Positions 12,835-24,017 of a DNA stretch of 64,000 bases are shown piece after piece (positions within the stretch are counted from its first letter, which is position 1; every line of letters begins with the position of its first letter). Below the pieces are notes generated by a model. That model searched no databases. It saw only the letters and a program-made list of their open reading frames with translations, and had not been told where the DNA came from. Source of the stretch: Rhizophagus irregularis (lineage: Eukaryota; Glomeromycota; Glomeromycetes; Glomerales; Glomeraceae); the NCBI RefSeq assembly GCF_026210795.1, contig NC_089447.1:1676501-1740500 (forward strand). Reading direction: 5' to 3'. Position numbers and translations under genes: made by a program.

Positions 12835-14351
12835 ACAGATATTACCTAAATTAAAGGGCGATCAGAAAGAGAAGGACAGGTAACTACTTGTGAGAAAAGA
12901 CTAGGGGCAGGGAATCCAGGTGAAGACCAGATATAATCCAATCATGAAGAACCATTAGCATAATAAAAGGTAGGATCAGGGCCAGTTAAAGCAGAAGAAG
13001 AGCTATGGTCACGGAAATACCTAGAGAAAAGTAAACATAAAAATCTAAAATGATTGCGTGAATAGTTAGAATGAGCGATTTCATCAATATTGAAATTACC
13101 AGAATAACTACATGATAATTATTGGAGCAAGCATGATCAAGCCAAGAAAGAAGTTTGGCAATAGGATCATTACATAAAGTTTTATGAATAAAACCAGAAG
13201 GAGGGTAATACAAAGAGATAATAGAAATTTTTGTTTGATAAAAAAAAAGATCTAATTTCAATAAACAACTATTCTAGGAATCGATAGTCTGTACATGTTT
13301 GTGTAAGAATAACGAAGTAAAAGGCTAACGCCATTATGAGGGCAGGATGAAGAAGAACAGACCCAATAGGACCAAAAATGATATTGATAATGTTCATTTT
13401 TAAAAATAAATTTCGCATTAGAAGAAGAAAGTTAGGTATCATTTAAAGATAAAACACCAAAGGAAAAGTAAAGGAAAAAATTTAATAAATGTTGTTGACA
13501 CACAGGAGAAACTAAACCATTAACATTAATTTATCCAAAATTGATAAGAGGAGAGAAGTGAGAAGAAAAATTATGTTTGTTATTGTCCATCATTGTTGCA
13601 CACTGATAAAAAATGATGAAGAAGGGAAAAGAAAGGGAATAAATTATTGATTAGCTCAGCCATTCTGGCAAGCTAATAAGATGAAATTGTTTTGTTTGAT
13701 TCCTTTATTAATAGATCCAGTCAAAAAGGAAATGGTGCTAGCGAGAGAAGAAAGGTATTGTTTCATATCAATTGGGAAGGAAGGAATAACATTAGAAGGT
13801 GGGATAGGAGTCAATTGGGAAATTGGTATAAACCCACTTGTTGATTGCAAAGGAGGGAGAAATATCAAGGATATTACTATTGGGTTTAATTGTATCATCC
13901 CATTCTTTCATAGAGGCAGGAATGTAGAAAGAAGTTGATGCATTAAAGGGACCTGAAGGAGGAGTAGGAGTGGTAATAATAGACTCTAATTTGATGATAC
14001 GACTGTTTATGATATGAATTCGGGTGGTAAAGAAGCACCTAACTCAGCAACTACTTTTTCTGTGCAACACCGATAGTTCTCCAATCTGTAAAAACGGCAG
14101 GATCAGATAGGTAAACAACGTCCATTCTATTAGCAAAGTGTTATAATTCATTAATATCAGAACATGATGATGTTGATTGTCGTTGAGATTGTCTCAGTTC
14201 CATGGTTAGCGACATTGGAAGTGGAAACAAGATTGCTATCTATTGTTAGGTTATGAATTTGAACGTTAATATGATGCATTTAGGTGCGATTAACCATTTT
14301 CAATATTATGAGGGTGAGCAAAGTGATTATAATGCTTAGCTGGATGAGAGG
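12835..14351 (-). mobile_element. LINE fragment D (ORF1 C-terminus and endonuclease start), decayed
   Basis: Minus-strand relic collinear with LINE A at 47.56-49.1 kb. The 12986-13261 segment encodes KLDLFF-QTKISIIS-YYPPSG of the AP-endonuclease-like domain. The 13656-13898 segment matches the proline-rich ORF1 tail (PPLQSTSG). Many stops and indels are present. Its 3' part ends abruptly at about 12835. The other edge, at 14351, is the insertion point of LINE C, so D is the older element. Confidence 0.8.
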
Positions 14352-15306
14352 AAGTTTTATCCTTTTACTGTGCAAACAGTCTTATGACTTTATCTTTCAT
14401 TAAAATTTTAACTTTGAAATATTACAAAATCGAACAATATTTTAAAATAAGAAAATAAACTAATAAAAAATAAAAAGAGTAGCTTCACGACTCATACAAG
14501 CAAAGAAATCTAAACTAAAATCAAATTATTAAAGAAAAGAAAAACTAAACTATTACAGAATTGCATAATCCAACTTTACCTGAAGGCCAGTATGAATCAA
14601 CTATCTAACATCCAAAAATCCGATCCAATCCGTTACTAGAAAGAGATTCTAAGAGGTTGAACTATTAAGCAGCATAGAAAATCCAAGTGCAAAATCTAAG
14701 ATCCATCTTGGATTATAGAAGAGGATATTCAAGAAATCCAGAAATTCTGAAGAACTATCACCAAAGAAGAGTTTTGATGATGAAAAAAGAGTTTAGTAGA
14801 GGAATTGGAAGAAGGGCTACGTTGTTTTAATGAAGCAGAAATTCCTTGAGATTCTTCTTAGACATGAAAAAGTACATTATGACAAAGCCAAATTTCACCA
14901 TATAGTTCAACTTGAAAATCGTTAAGAAGAGGAGAAATATGTTTGTAAATGATAGAAACAGAAAAATATTTTTTAAGAAATGTCGTCAGGTAGGTAGGAA
15001 GCAATTCCCTAGTAAGCCATAAGCAAGATTGAGAAGGAGCATTATAGTTTCAACAATCCAGAATTGAAAATTCATTATGAAACGAGGCTGGTAAAGATGT
15101 TAAAGAGGAAAAGAAAGCAATACAAGCATTTTAAAATTTCAATATTTTATTGCGATAAGTTAAGCATGGGTTAAGATTAGAAAGAATATAAGGATAAGTC
15201 CAAAAAAGATTAATATCTTCAGGAGCAGAATTGCATTGTGGGCAAAATCAGTCTGAAGAATATAAGTAGGGTTTTCATTATTGCAAAGTAGTTAAAGTAG
15301 GCAATA

Positions 15307-15480
15307 CATCAGTAAATTTTTTAGGACGTGGATCCCTAGGGATTTCTTAAATTGTTATAGAATCCTTAAGGATCCGGCAATTTATAGAATCCTTAAAAAT
15401 CCTTAGACGAATTATAAAGATCCCTAAGGATTCTATAAATTGCCAGATCCTTAAAGATTCCTAAAAATAAAATCTTCAAG
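15307..15480. repeat. Left terminal inverted region of the Plavaka element, palindrome-rich
   Basis: Built from several short perfect palindromes: GATCCCTAGGGAT, ATCCTTAAGGAT and a larger stem around GGCAATTTATAGAATCC / GGATTCTATAAATTGCC. The opposite end at 21325-21483 carries the same modules inverted. Such arrays are likely transposase binding sites (inference). Confidence 0.75.
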
Positions 15481-15607
15481 GAATCCCTAATTTTAAATTT
15501 TTAAGAATTTATTTATAATAATTAAACAACTGAAAAATAAATTTACAAATAAAGTTTTTATATTAATTAAAATAATTTTATTATTATTATTTATTAACAA
15601 ATAACTA

Positions 15608-18600
15608 CTAAAAAATAAATTTATTGACAAAAAATTCATTTTCAAAATCAAATCTCTTTACTACATATGCTAAACCTACAATAGAATTAAAAAAAATTAC
15701 ATCATATTTATTTACAAATTTCATATGAGGACATTCATACTTGATAGGATGCCGTTTGGAATAATAATCATACCAATGTACTAGTACGATAGGTAAGATA
15801 GGATGGTTCAGAAGAAATGAAATTTCTGCTAATATTAATACTTGCAATATAAATTATTTCATTAATTAATAATACAAAAAAATAAATAAAATAATATGTA
15901 AATTTATATAAATTTACTTTGCCATAACATATTCCATCATCAGTCAAGTAATCTGCATCTTCCATCGCAATTGCAACATCACTAAATCTTGCACGACCAT
16001 GAAACTTGCTAGTTGCATATATAATTTCGTTATTTGATAAAATCCCAGTAGCATAGATTTTCAAATAAATATCTTCACTTTCAGATACATTAGATTTTTC
16101 GTCTAAATAATGGTCTAAGCAATTAATTAAATGATTCATTCCTTCAATGCACAAGTCATCTACAATCTTTTCATGTTCAAGTTTTATCTGAAGAGATTGT
16201 AATTCACTAATTGGCAATTCCCAAAGTAATGACTTCATAATTTCTAATTTTGATTTAAAGATTTTTTTTGGAATGGATATAATTGTTTGCCGGCGAATCT
16301 AAAGATTAAAAAATAAAATAATATTAGTATTTTAATTAATAAAATAAATTAAAATTATAAAATAAAGTAATTTTACCGTTTTAAACATTTGATCTAAAAT
16401 ATTTTTTTTATTTGTCATTCTATACGGGTTTTTTACCCAGTTTTTGTGTAATGTCTCGTAGGTTTCGGTAGTTAGCCCATTTATTGTACCATAACATTGA
16501 ATAGTATGAATTGTGTGATATCTCCACATATGAAGTTTTGGTAATTGAAGGCTGCTAGAAGAAAATCGTTTAAATAATTTTACAAAAGCTCGTGTCCAGT
16601 CAATTATCTCATTCTTTAATAAAAATTTCATTGAATTAATTAAAATATAGAGTTTATATTATATGGTATAAATTGTAATTACCTCAAAAATTCTCAAATC
16701 ATCTTCACTGAATTGTTTCTTTTTTGACGTTATATACATCTTAACAAATTTAATATAACAATCAATAAGCGTCATGTATGGAATAAAAGAAATTGAAGCT
16801 GCATTTTTATCATCAACTGTATAGAGTTCATCAATTACGAATATAATAATTTTCATTACATCTCGCATTTCAGCTCCTGTAAATTTTAATCTGCGCTGAT
16901 ATCCTTTTGATAATATTTTTAAACCATTAAACGGTGTGATATTAGCTAATCTATTATCCATTTTAGTGAGAATTTTATTGCCACATTGCTGCATAATCAT
17001 ATCTCTTGTAAAATTAAGCATATATGGAAATAGTCCAATTTCCTGAAGATGCATACGATCCATGGCTACTGCATCATAAATATTTGTCATTCTAGTATTA
17101 AATAAAATAAATGCTTAATTAAATAGTAATTACAATAAAATATGATTTACAATATACCTGAAATTCCAAAAAAAATTTTCGTGGTCATGAATGGAGTATT
17201 CTGCAGCATTGTGAGAAATTACAGCCTCACGCATATTTTCATGTGTTCGTAAAATTATTGAATTCTGTTCAATATGCATATTATTCAGTTAATCGCCAGG
17301 CGTAAGACATTTATAGCAAGGATATTTTGCACGATATGACTTGTAAGTACAACAAATATTTTGTGCTTCCAACATATCTGCAAGTATAGTAGACAAATAA
17401 GGAGTAAAATGTTCAACGGTTCCATTTATTGCTAAATAAATACTATCATTTTGAAGAAGTAGTTCCAATAAAATTTTTAAAGCACATTGTTCTAATTTCC
17501 GTTGCATTTGTCTAAATTCTTTCGATTCTCTTAATTTATTATTTCGAGTAGTTAAATGTTGAAGAAATCCAATTAAGACTTTAGCGTCAGGAAAATTTCG
17601 ACGCCAGTTCGGAATATTGCCTAAAGTTAAAAAAATAGGATATTCCGATTGTTTTCCTAAAGAATCAAGTGTTGTCCCATCAGTATATATCATAACGGCC
17701 AGAATCTTGCTAAATGGATTTTGTCTTTCACGCCACCAGTTTGCAGTATTCTGTTCAGAATAAATACGCACTAAAGTTCCATTCTTAAATACAAATCAGT
17801 ATTAGTCAATGGGAATAATGAAGAATCAGAGAATCAAAATGGTATACAACTTTACTTACTTTGTTAGGTTCCCATTGTTCATTATAATCAAAAAGAAAAT
17901 CTTTACTTAAATCAGTATTTGATACAAGACTTTTGATTGCATCAAAAATTGGCCGATACTGAAATTTGTAGATTTTTCCTTCAAATTCACACAAATTTTT
18001 TGTTTTAATATTAAAATTTTTAATATCCATTTGATCTATATACATTCTACCTTTTCGTGTAGAACTAGGAAGAGTTTCAGTACAACTTTTTCGAATTATA
18101 CGCAACATAGAGTCAGCAGCTGCATCCGAAAGATGGTATTGTGTTACAGCTGTCATGAATTCCCTATATGTTTCACTTGGCCATAAAGACTGTTTTGGTT
18201 CAGTTTTACTATTTAAGATCTCATATGCATTTGATAGTCCCACGCCATAAGAACCTTTATTAGATCCCGAAGAATTTTCAGAACAATTGCTTTTACTGTC
18301 TTTTAGCCAGATGAATTCATCGATCTCAACTTCATTATATTTCTCACCTCCATTATCATCAATATTGTCACCATTCTTAACTTCATTTTCATCATAATAT
18401 TCATGTTCATCAGCAGCACCATCTTCATCTTCGTCAGCATCATAATATTCATATTCATCAGCAGCACCATCCTCATCTTCGTCAGCATTATCATCATCTT
18501 CATCAGCAGCACCATCTTCATCTTTGTCAGCATCATTATCATCTTCGTCTTCGCCAGCATCAACATCTTCATCTTCATTAGCATAATTATCATCCTTAGC

Positions 18601-19000
18601 ATAATTACAATTATATTCATTAGTATTATTTTCACCGGTTATATAGTCATCTATTTCGTTATGTTCAAATACTTGTTTGATCTTGATTTATTTGAATAGA
18701 TTTAAAGTTAGGAATTAGTCTAGTAAAAAATGACGAATAGATATACAAAGAATTACCTCATTAACCGTTCTATTGTTAATACTTGAATCTTGTGAAAAAT
18801 TACCAAATCTTTCAATATCATTCCAGATATCATTATTAAGAACTGTTGGTAATGATATAGACGTAAAATCCAGTTGCCGTTAATCTTGAATCCAATTCAA
18901 CGTGTACGAATGTTTGAAATATGGATGATTCTTATTATAGTGTTGTGCTATATCAGTTCTTCGTGAGAAATATCTTTTACAAAGGGTACAATTATACATT
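15608..19000 (-). pseudogene. Plavaka-type transposase, 7 exons, two in-frame stops
   Basis: Gene order on the minus strand: exon 1 about 18757-19000, encoding an N-terminal C2H2 finger (CTLCKRYFS...H...H, spacing 2-12-4); exon 2 about 17862-18686 with an Asp/Glu-rich tract; exon 3 about 17160-17786 with IYTDGTTL, YPIFLTLGNIPNWR and CYKC; exon 4 about 16682-17093; exon 5 about 16376-16607 with LHMW, TTETYETLHKNW and YRMTNKK; exon 6 to about 15920; last exon to 15608 with WYDYY and VVKRFD. This order (finger, first catalytic Asp, CxxC, HI/YR-SNK, C-terminal beta domain) matches Plavaka transposases of the CMC superfamily, which excise and integrate DNA. TAA stops at 18880-18882 and 17289-17291 (both TTA on the plus strand) interrupt the frame. 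Otherwise coding is well kept, so decay is recent. Confidence 0.8.
18310..18620 (-). repeat. Acidic low-complexity repeat in the transposase
   Basis: Degenerate 30-40 bp units encode DEDEDGAADE(Y/H)EYYDA-type blocks. The same kind of acidic stretch occurs in the second large transposase (33.3-33.6 kb). The opposite strand reads as an artefactual Ile/Phe/Ser-rich open frame. Confidence 0.75.
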
Positions 19001-19220
19001 TTTAATTACAAAAAATGTAATCATAGAATGAAATTTTAATAAGCCACTTTGGATTATTAAATCATACATATTCTAATCTTACGTCATTTAATCAGTAAAA
19101 TTATATAATTTCAAACATTATATCATTTAACTATTTTCTTTCCCACGACCTATTACTTGAACTATTATCAAAGTTTTCAAACGAATTCATTGTATCCAAG
19201 AATAATTACGGAATTTTATT
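19001..19220. promoter_or_regulatory. Divergent promoter of transposase and companion gene
   Basis: 220 bp between the transposase ATG (19000, minus strand) and the companion ATG (19221, plus strand). It is AT-rich with no other coding content, so both genes are probably driven from here. Confidence 0.5.
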
Positions 19221-21121
19221 ATGGCCGAAGTAAAAGGTAAATAATAATATAAGCGAACTTTTTTAAAAAGTTGTTTTAATTTATTTTTTTAATACGTTTC
19301 TTTATAATTATTTAATGTTTCTTAATTTATTTTTTTAACGCGTTTCTTTATAATTATTTAGCATTTTTTAATTTATTTTTTTAACGCGTTTCTTTAAATT
19401 ATTTAGCATTTTTTAATTTATTTTATTAATAACGCATTTCTTTATAATTATTTAGCGTCTAATCGAAGAGTTTTAAGAAGTAAAAACCTTCAAGAATCTT
19501 CTATTGCAATTGATTCTGAAGCAGTAGAAACTGTAGTAAGTGAAGCAGATAAAATTGCAGCAAGGTTAGCTGCTAGGGGTAAGTTGACTGAACTTTACAT
19601 ATCGATACTATTGTTAAATATAATTATATTAAAAAATTTTGATTATGTAGTTAAAACTACAAAAACTTCAAGACGACAGAAAAAAAATAAAAAGAAAAAT
19701 CCTGTCCCAGAACAAGTTAATAATGAAAAAATCTCAGAAACACACGATAAACCAGATGATTCCAATGATATCACTGATGAAGCTGCACTTGCAACTCTTG
19801 GCAATACTTCTTCAAGTACAACTGTTTCACAATCAATAGATACCGGTATGGAAAATAAAATCTGTGTAGTTTATTATTATTTATTAATATTTTTTTCTTT
19901 TATAATATATTCATTTACAGTATTTAACCAACAGATTATTGGTGGTGTAAAACGGGTATTAGAGCAAAATAAGGAAATATATAAAGCAATTCATGAAAAT
20001 AAAGCTGCGCAAAAATCATTCCGAAAAGAAATTCGTGAAAAAATAGGAGATCTTTCGTAAAAAATTGAGCAATTAATTACTCCTGATGATTCTTATTGGA
20101 AGGTAAATTCCAATATTATATTCATGTAAAAATCGTTATTACTACTAATTCACTGTCTTTAGAATTTGACATCAAGAATATGTAAAACACAACTTCCTCT
20201 TCTTGGCCTTTATCCTGATGAATTAGAATTCAAAAAATGTTTTGAAGTAATTCTTAAGCAAGAGAAACCGGGATATATTAAACAGTATGGATTTCAATGG
20301 GTCCATTTTTATACAGGACGTATTGATCCTTTGATAATTACTCCAATTATGTTTATTTGTTAATAATAATTTAATTATTATTAACATATTTATTTCAATA
20401 TTTCAATAGTGCCGTGAAGTAATCAAAAGTCGCCGGTGTGACAAGGCAAAAGATGTCCAGGCTGCAATGTTTGATATATTTGGTGAACAGAATTTATCCC
20501 GTATCAATACTTCTGCAAAAGCCGATGATATTCAAGCATTTAAAAACTCCAATAAAACAAAAGAAGCATTCAAATGCTTATTTGAGATGGATGATGACAA
20601 TATTCTTCCATATATTGAAGCGATCAAGAAAAAAGCATGGGGAAAAAAAAGTATTACCAAAAGAGATACGGCTTTTACTTTAGCTGTCTGTGAAATTATG
20701 TTAAATCTAAGACATCCAAAAATTTCTGTTGGTGATGATACTCTTCGCAACCGTTTTAATATGTATTGGGTTAGTATTTAATACGTCTTATTGTATATTA
20801 TTTTTATTTATTTTTATTTATTTACAGTATAATTATTAATCATAGTATTTTAAATTTTTATAGGATTGTATTTGTAATTCGGCAGAAATAACTGCAGATA
20901 CAACCAAACCAATTAGACAAGTAGAACTCAGTAAAGATTATGTTAGTTCTGAAGATTCGAATTCTCTCAGTGATTCTTTTGAAGAAGATTTAGATAATAG
21001 GTTAAAAGAACATCATAAGAGATATTACGAGAATGATAGTGATACTGAAAATCAAAGTCAGAAACATCAACAGATGGATAATGATGTTCCTTTTACTCTT
21101 TCTGTCAATCAAAAAGAATAA
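19221..21121 (+). pseudogene. Companion gene of the Plavaka element, unknown function
   Basis: Multi-exon plus-strand gene inside the transposon. Supported exons: 19221-19236, 19456-19578, 19651-19855, 19921-20102, 20163-about 20350, about 20410-20773 and about 20865-21121. Starts MAEVK, then a basic patch (SRRQKKNKKKNP), a Ser/Thr/Asp linker, a helix (GGVKRVLEQNKEIYKAI), and a globular part with QLPLLGLYPDELEFKKCF and AMFDIFGEQNLSR. The end is acidic/Ser-rich (SSEDSNSLSDSFEEDL). A TAA at 20058-20060 interrupts exon 4, and the exon 5/6 joint does not splice cleanly, so this copy is probably dead. I do not recognise the domain. Its position suggests a DNA-binding or transposition accessory protein (inference). 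Confidence 0.6.
19257..19456. repeat. Tandem AT-rich 60-bp repeats in companion intron 1
   Basis: Three to four near-identical copies of a unit TTTAATTTATTTTTTTAACG followed by CGTTTCTTTATAATTATTTA fill the first intron. Confidence 0.8.
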
Positions 21122-21324
21122 TTTTAAATTACATTAGGGATTAATTTTTATTTTTTATATACTTTATTTTATTTAAATTAAATTGTTAAATATGCTATTT
21201 AAATGTTATAATTAATTAATAAATAATAAATAAAACGATTGATAAATATACTATATAGATATTACAATTATACAATTAATTGTTAAATTTGTAAATTCAT
21301 AATAAATAATTAAAAAAATAATCC

Positions 21325-21483
21325 TTAAGGATTCCTTAATACTAAATTATGATCCTTAAGGATTCCATAGAAGTTTTTGAAATAAGGAATCCTCGCTGGT
21401 GGGGGAGGATCCCTAGGGATCCTTACTAATTATGAGATTTTTGGAATCCCTAGGGATCCGCATCCCAAAAAAATTACTGATGC
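21325..21483. repeat. Right terminal inverted region of the Plavaka element
   Basis: Inverted counterpart of the 15307-15480 end, with ATCCTTAAGGATTCC (twice), GGATCCCTAGGGATCC and the terminal AAATTACTGATG. See the left-end entry for the comparison. Confidence 0.75.
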
Positions 21484-21930
21484 TATATCTAATAGGAGCT
21501 TAATATAGAAGATCCAGAATTCAGGACGACCATTCTTGTGCGAAGTGAAGCCTTTTATTTGGAAAAAGCAAAGGTGTATACCAGCCCAGTCAAAAAGCCA
21601 AGCGCAGTGAAATGTGCCAATGAGCAGAAGGACAAGAGATTTTGAACTTCTCCTATATATAGTACTTATGAAATGACGAATATTCATATTAATAGGTAAA
21701 GAATTAAAGACCAATATACATGGAGCATGATGAAGTACCAATGGTGGAAAGGTGAGTTGAAGACTTGTATACACGGCTTTTGCCAGATTATCAGCTTGAA
21801 TATTGAGTGCATAATCACTATGAGCAGGAACTTTGACCAATTCAACTTTTAAATTGAGATCCTTAAGAATATATCGAATAATCAGCCAGAAAAGATGGTT
21901 GTGTTGCCTTAACAAGTTTTATCTTTTTAC

Positions 21931-23592
21931 TTTGCTAATGTTTATGGCCAAGCCTTCCTCTACCTCTTTTAAGGTATCCTTGGGCTAATATCCTATCATT
22001 CCCAAGGGGTGAACATTATACCAAATACTTACCGTATATCGTGAATCATAGTACCCCTCTATGCATAGTATCCCCTTGAAAAATTTCATAGAATTGTATA
22101 GTACCCGATATTTTACAATTATCTCGTGATCTAGTGATCAGATTTGAGCCATCTTTTTTTTGTTTAAAGGTAGAGTGTATCACGTGATACTTCATATAGA
22201 TCGACTTGTCAAATTCCTTATTACATAGTAGCACTATTTTCTGTACAATATAAACTTTTGTAATACTTAACATAAATGGATAAAATTTATATCGTTAGAA
22301 AGCCACAATTTTGAACTTTTATTTTTTTAATTAAAAAAACTTCTTTTATAAAAAAAATCTTAAAAAACATCTAATGAAGTTGCGACTAGGCATATATGTT
22401 TTTGCGATTAGGCAATCTTGAATTTTATTGGTTGTTAGTATCAGTTATATATTTAAAATATAAACAAATGATCGGCAAACCTATAGTAAAATAATTTGCC
22501 ACCCGCTACATATAAAAAATAATTGATATATACTCTACCCTTAATAGCTCTTATTGAGCTCTTCAAATAAAAAAAGATCGTTCAAATTGAACTGGTATAT
22601 CATAAGATATTTGCAAAAAATGGAATTTTTAGGCATACATCTTGAGTACAGGATCAAACTCCGATTTTTGCAAGATACCTGGGATACTATGGCCTGCTAT
22701 ATATGGTAATTCCTCAAATAACAGCACTGTATATGAGAATATTTCCCATTAGACCACTTTTAAGGCTGATCTAAAGCTAGAAATACGCCGCCTACTCATC
22801 TTTAACCCATTGCATGATACTGGTACTCAATTTATTTTACAACCTTTAGAGAGCACCTACTTTCATGGAGGACTTTTAACAGGTAACATCAACTATTTAG
22901 TACCCTTCTATACCACCATTTTAGGTACGAAGTCTCACTCAAAGACTATTATAGCCTGTGATTACTCAGCACTAATAGTACAGTTATTTACCCTAAGTCA
23001 GTGTTATACATTTTTGATATCTAAAGCTTTTTTTGGTTGTTTCAGACATGTCCGCGCTCTGTCTGTACTCTTTTGTAACTTAAAAACTCTATAAAAATTA
23101 TATATATTTATACATAATTGGATGCTAAACATTTTTGCTAAATATCAAACAAAGTTATCATAGAAAAATTTTGAGGGATTATCATTTCTTTTTTGTGTAA
23201 CATATCCCAGACATTGTCCTGTGACAACACTACACCAAATGTATACTTTGTAGTAACCATTCAGACAGAAAGTAGCAGGCATCTGTTCAGGATCACCCCT
23301 TATGGTGGGTATTAACTACCAAAAATCACTAACCAGAACCCAAAAAGTGGGGAATCAAACCTCATAACCATGCTATCTGTTTTGTGTATGAATACTTTGG
23401 TTGGTCTAAGACCTAACAGAAGGTCAAATTACCACTAAGACATTGCATTTTCAGCTTTACCATCTAGAATGACTATCTAGCCATTACTGATCTTAAGCGG
23501 TATCGTGAAGTGACCATTTGGACAGAAAGTCTCCCAAAGTATAGTAGTAACCTCAAGAATAGGACTGCACACAATACACATGCTAATGGCTA
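21931..23592 (-). mobile_element. SINE-like repeat S, copy 1, 5'-truncated and split by a MITE
   Basis: Non-coding minus-strand repeat, collinear with copy 2 at 41678-42664. It keeps the 3' end (GGCCATAAACATT) and the tRNA-like module 2 (A-box-like TCTTAGTGGTAATTTGA, about 23424-23440; degraded B box about 23350-23361). The similarity to copy 2 stops near 23592, so the 5' portion with module 1 is missing. A 675-bp MITE (22032-22706) interrupts it. The truncation at the 5' side fits retrotransposition. Confidence 0.75.
22032..22706. mobile_element. MITE with TA duplication inside repeat S
   Basis: Comparing the two S copies exposes the insertion: copy 2 reads ACTTAATTCC where this copy has ACTTA...TAATTCC. 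The ends are imperfect inverted repeats (CCGTATATCGTGAATCATAG and, inverted, CCATATATAGCAGGCCATAG). TA flanks on both sides point to a Tc1/mariner-like non-autonomous element. No protein is encoded. It contains an AGTACCC / CATAGTA(C/T)CCC sub-repeat. Confidence 0.8.
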
Positions 23593-23745
23593 AAGCACTA
23601 AATGATCCGAATTGGTCCAGGTTGGGGAGTAACCTAGGATTAAACCAAAAAATTAGTTTATTTTGGTCCGACCTGATTTATATTAAAAGGAGAATCCAGG
23701 ATCAGACCAGATCAGACCAGTTATTTTGGTCCGATCCAGTCCTAT
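23590..23745. repeat. GGTCC(G/A)A-rich terminal repeat of an outer element, left side
   Basis: Several copies of TTTTGGTCCGA and CAGACCAGATCAGACCAG lie next to the tandem array at 23745. A related GACTGGAAT/CAGTCTGGGTT set lies at 59820-59905 beyond the right array. The two may be the ends of an older element that encloses everything between, but no duplication can be defined. Confidence 0.45.
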
Positions 23746-24017
23746 AATAAAAAAATGTTGCGAAAATGTTTTTTTAATTATAATTACTTAGAAAAAACAT
23801 TTCACAACGTTCTTTCGTTAAGTTAATTAAAAAAATATTGCAAAAACGTTTTTTTTAATTAAATATGCTAAAAAAAAATGTTTTGTAACATTTTTTCTTT
23901 AAATTAATTAAAAAAATATTGCGCAAACGTTTTTTTATAATAATATATTAAAAAAATGTTATGCAACATTTTTTCATTAAGTTAATTAGAAAAATGTTGC
24001 GAAAACGGTTTTTTAAT
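23745..24017. repeat. Tandem AAAAAATGTTGC / AACGTTTTTT array, left part
   Basis: Units of about 70 bp, each with AAAAATRTTGC(A/G)AAAACG, a T-run, TTAATTAAATATGCT and a complementary AACATTTTTTC half. The array is self-complementary within units. It resumes at 59377-59790, because the pogo-like element inserted into it. Confidence 0.8.

Larger units (their letters stand above)
15307..21483. mobile_element. Plavaka-type DNA transposon, 6.2 kb, with inverted ends
   Basis: The ends are inverted copies: CATCAGTAAATTTTTT at 15307 and its complement at 21467-21482. They are followed inward by palindromes such as GGATCCCTAGGGATCC and ATCCTTAAGGATCC. A 2-bp TA flank is plausible (aaTA at 15305, TAtatc at 21484), judged against the uninterrupted LINE A sequence at about 43600. 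The interior holds a minus-strand transposase (15608-19000) and a plus-strand companion gene (19221-21121) with a shared 220-bp divergent promoter. The element interrupts LINE C. Confidence 0.85.
14369..21911 (-). mobile_element. LINE fragment C, 5'-truncated, split by a Plavaka transposon
   Basis: Minus-strand non-LTR element, kept as 21484-21911 and 14369-15306. The first part encodes the RNase H end and linker (VELVKVPAH-D, NIQADNLAKA, NGRPEFWIF). The second is the C-terminus and 3' end; TTTTATTTTTTATTAG-like and GACTGTTTGCACAG sequences match the 3' end of LINE A. Flanking copies of AAGTTTTATC(C/T)TTTTAC at 14352-14368 and about 21914-21930 look like its target duplication. 5' truncation near 21911 is typical of target-primed reverse transcription. 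Confidence 0.82.

Noticed and set aside
18403-18699. Plus-strand frame rich in Phe, Ile and Ser
   Set aside because: It is the complement of the acidic repeat in the transposase; composition is a mirror image of GAT/GAA codons.
15608-21121. Alternative genetic code (TAA read as Gln)
   Set aside because: Tempting because of several in-frame TAA codons, but intact EF1-alpha, peptidyl-tRNA hydrolase and CBS-like genes end at TAA in the expected place, and the affected genes are all mobile elements.
22810-23094. 94-codon plus-strand frame in repeat S
   Set aside because: Not kept in S copy 2, where indels and stops interrupt the same region; S appears non-coding.
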